Source: Phycisphaeraceae bacterium (lineage in GTDB: Bacteria; Planctomycetota; Phycisphaerae; Phycisphaerales; Phycisphaeraceae). Taken from it: 6,992 nucleotides of DNA. Positions 5,115-6,992 of the stretch are shown one piece after another. How positions within the stretch are numbered: the first letter of the stretch is position 1; each line of letters opens with the position of its first letter. The notes under the pieces are model-generated. The model saw nothing but the letters and a program-made list of their open reading frames with translations, had not been told where the DNA came from and did not search any database. Position numbers and translations under genes: made by a program. Location of the stretch: positions 1 through 6,992 of the forward strand of contig SKPT01000353.1 of assembly GCA_007119405.1 (NCBI GenBank), in the 5' to 3' direction.

Positions 5115-6992
5115 TCAAAGGTCGATCACCGCCAGCTCGCGTACGGGCACCGCGGGCAGGGCGTTGACGAACCGCCGGCCGTAGGGCTTGCTCACGATCC
5201 GGCTGTCGAGCACGACGACGCGGCCGCGATCGGCGCGCGAGCGGATCAGCCGGCCGAAGCCCTGCTTGAACTTGAGGATCGCCTCGGGCAGGGAGTAGTC
5301 GAAGAAGGGCTTGCCCCCGCGGGCCTCGATGCGCTCCATGCGGGCTTCGATGAGCGGGCGGTCGGGCACGGCGAAGGGCAGGCGGGTGATGATGACGTTG
5401 CGCAGCGCTTCGCCGGGCACGTCCACGCCCTGCCAGAAGCTGTCGGTGCCCAGCAGCACGCTGCGATGGTCGCCGCGGAAGTGCTCGAGCAGTGTCGAGC
5501 GCTGCGTGCCGTCGCCCTGGACGAGCATGGGCATGCCGCGCTCGCGCAGCGGCGTGCGCAGCAGCTCGGCGCAGCGGCGAAGCATGTCGTAGCTGGTGAA
5601 GAGCACGAACGCCCCGCCGTCGGTCTCGTCGAGCTGGCGCAGGATGGCGGGGCCGAGCTGGTCGAGGAATCGTTTATCGTTGGGCGGGGCGATGGCGCGG
5701 TCGACGACGAGCTCGGCCTGGCTTGCGTAATCGAACGGTGAGCCGAGCACGAGCCCGGTGGCGTCCTCGCAGCCGAGGCGCTCGCGGATGTGATCGAAGC
5801 CGTCTTTCTCCGTGCTGTTTTGAGCCGAGGGTCCGCGGTCGCCCTGGGCGGTGCAGAGCGTGGCGGAGGTCATGACGACGCCGACGCGGCCGCGGCTTTT
5901 GGGGCGCTCGGCGTCGAACAGGCGCTGGCGCAGCGTCGGGCCGACGTCGATGGGCGAGCTCGCCAGCTCCACGCGACGGTTGCGCCCGCGCGTCGAGACG
6001 TCCAGCCAGTAGACGTGCTCCGCTTCCGATTGCTCCAGCAGGGCGGTGAGCGTCGCGGCGAGCGAGCGGCAGCGGCCGATGTAGCTGGCCAGCTCGTATT
6101 TGTCCGGCTCATGCTCGGCCTTGTCGCGCAACCGCCCCAGCGTCGCCGCCAGATCCTGCAACGGCTGGGCGAGCGTGTTGTCAACGATGTGCGGGTCCAT
6201 CAGTCGGCCGTTGCTCCGCCCGCTGGTCTGCTGGTAGCGGACGAGGGCGTCGAAGAAGTCGCCGGCCGCCATCTCCACGGCCGCGACATGCTCTGTGGCG
6301 GCGGCGATGATCGGCTCGGTGACGGCGCTGGGCTTCATCGACGCGAGAAAGCCGCGCCCCGTGCGGGTGTTGAGCAGGGCGTTGAGCAGGAAGCGCACCT
6401 GCGCTTCGCTGACGCTCAGGCCGAAGTGCGTGCTGGCAACGTCCTCGACCATGTGCGCCTCGTCGAGGATGACGTGGTCGTAGGGTGGGAGCAGGCCGAC
6501 GCCCTCGGCGCGCAGGGCGAGGTCGGCGAAGAAGAGCGCGTGGTTGACGATCAGCAGGTCGGCGTTCTCCATCCGCCGGCGGGCCTGCTGATAGAAGCAC
6601 TTGTCATAGAGCGGGCAGCGTCGGCCCATGCAGTTGCCCGCGTCGGACTGGACCTTCTCCCAGACGCCCCACTGCCCGGGGCCGAGCTGCGGCAGCGTCG
6701 CCAGCGAGCCGTCGGTCGTGTCGTAGGCCCAGTCCTCGACGCCATGCAGGGCGCGGAGAAGCTCGGGGCTGCCGAACAGCTCGCTCTGCCTGCCCGACGC
6801 CTGCTGAAGCCGGCGCAGGGAGAGGTAATTGCCCCGGCCCTTGACGAGCACGGCGGAGAACTCCTCGCCGAGGACCGCCTGGAGCAGGGGCACGTCGCGC
6901 TGGACGATCTGCTCCTGGAGCGCGATCGTGTGCGTCGAGACCACCACACGCTCACGCCCCCCGCCCCCGCCACCGGCACCGCCCCCGCCAAC
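5115..6992 (-). CDS. DinG-family ATP-dependent DNA helicase (XPD-like, iron-sulfur type), 5' end beyond the window
   Basis: The frame is open to the right edge, giving 625 C-terminal residues; the Walker A motif must lie outside. This superfamily 2 enzyme should unwind DNA 5' to 3' during repair or R-loop/G-quadruplex removal. Visible motifs, numbered from the window edge: Ia [10 protein letters not shown] (19-28); KGRGNYL (51-57); cluster cysteines 121, 126 and 132 spaced CX4C and CX5C; DEAH box (177-180); TSATL (375-379); motif [15 protein letters not shown] (459-471, approximately); motif [14 protein letters not shown] (515-527); motif [10 protein letters not shown] (577-584). The position where DinG has its first cluster cysteine reads Ser58, codon TCC. 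A 12-residue stretch made almost only of glycine ([12 protein letters not shown]) precedes motif Ia. A GTG at 6947 is not the real start, because motif I is required and motif Ia begins only two residues after it. It converges with the signalling gene. Confidence 0.93.
   Translation of the reverse strand, partial: VGGGGAGGGGGGRERVVVSTHTIALQEQIVQRDVPLLQAVLGEEFSAVLVKGRGNYLSLRRLQQASGRQSELFGSPELLRALHGVEDWAYDTTDGSLATLPQLGPGQWGVWEKVQSDAGNCMGRRCPLYDKCFYQQARRRMENADLLIVNHALFFADLALRAEGVGLLPPYDHVILDEAHMVEDVASTHFGLSVSEAQVRFLLNALLNTRTGRGFLASMKPSAVTEPIIAAATEHVAAVEMAAGDFFDALVRYQQTSGRSNGRLMDPHIVDNTLAQPLQDLAATLGRLRDKAEHEPDKYELASYIGRCRSLAATLTALLEQSEAEHVYWLDVSTRGRNRRVELASSPIDVGPTLRQRLFDAERPKSRGRVGVVMTSATLCTAQGDRGPSAQNSTEKDGFDHIRERLGCEDATGLVLGSPFDYASQAELVVDRAIAPPNDKRFLDQLGPAILRQLDETDGGAFVLFTSYDMLRRCAELLRTPLRERGMPMLVQGDGTQRSTLLEHFRGDHRSVLLGTDSFWQGVDVPGEALRNVIITRLPFAVPDRPLIEARMERIEARGGKPFFDYSLPEAILKFKQGFGRLIRSRADRGRVVVLDSRIVSKPYGRRFVNALPAVPVRELAVIDL

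Noticed and set aside
4885..5184. A 99-codon plus-strand ORF starting at the end of the signalling gene.
   Set aside because: Most of it is the palindromic repeat and it runs into the helicase 3' end; the translation has no domain character.
1..6992. A defence, biosynthetic or otherwise undescribed gene system.
   Set aside because: The genes are unrelated housekeeping and signalling functions on both strands, without operon structure or mobile-element genes that would tie them together.

Overview
The window is GC-rich chromosomal DNA from an uncultured-looking bacterium, most probably a planctomycete of the Phycisphaerae type. This rests on a membrane-anchored Hanks-type kinase with an N-terminal secretion-ATPase-like module, a DinG-like helicase of the form I associate with that phylum, weak or absent Shine-Dalgarno sequences, and single genes separated by palindrome-rich gaps. 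The assignment is inferred from sequence character only; no marker gene is present.

Layout. At the left edge, minus strand, is the 5' part of tsaE (tRNA t6A biosynthesis), cut by the window start. Upstream of it on the same strand is a Ser/Thr protein kinase with a C-terminal membrane helix. A divergent intergenic region (about 1604-1847) holds a good sigma70-like promoter for the kinase, an imperfect dyad next to it, and a -10 box for the plus-strand gene, a long-chain trans-polyprenyl diphosphate synthase. A gap of about 300 bp follows with a REP/BIME-like pair of inverted hairpins, a candidate promoter and a leader hairpin. Next, on the plus strand, is a 573-residue signalling protein (half receiver, PAS, GAF, H-box-like helix without its histidine, complete receiver). 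It ends facing a minus-strand DinG-like helicase whose 5' end is off the right edge. The gap between these convergent genes holds a second palindromic element with four alternating copies of CACTGACAAG.

How the genes relate. They do not form an obvious pathway: t6A synthesis, protein phosphorylation, isoprenoid/quinone side-chain synthesis, two-component-type signalling and DNA repair. Two are regulators with unusual sensory architecture: a kinase with a degenerate MshEN-like (c-di-GMP-type) module, and an orphan receiver protein that cannot phosphorylate itself. I found no CRISPR array, rRNA, tRNA, transposase or defence island, and no convincing undescribed multi-gene system. The most interesting signals are the two intergenic palindrome pairs, the kinase N-terminus, the histidine-less H-box and the missing cluster cysteine in the helicase.
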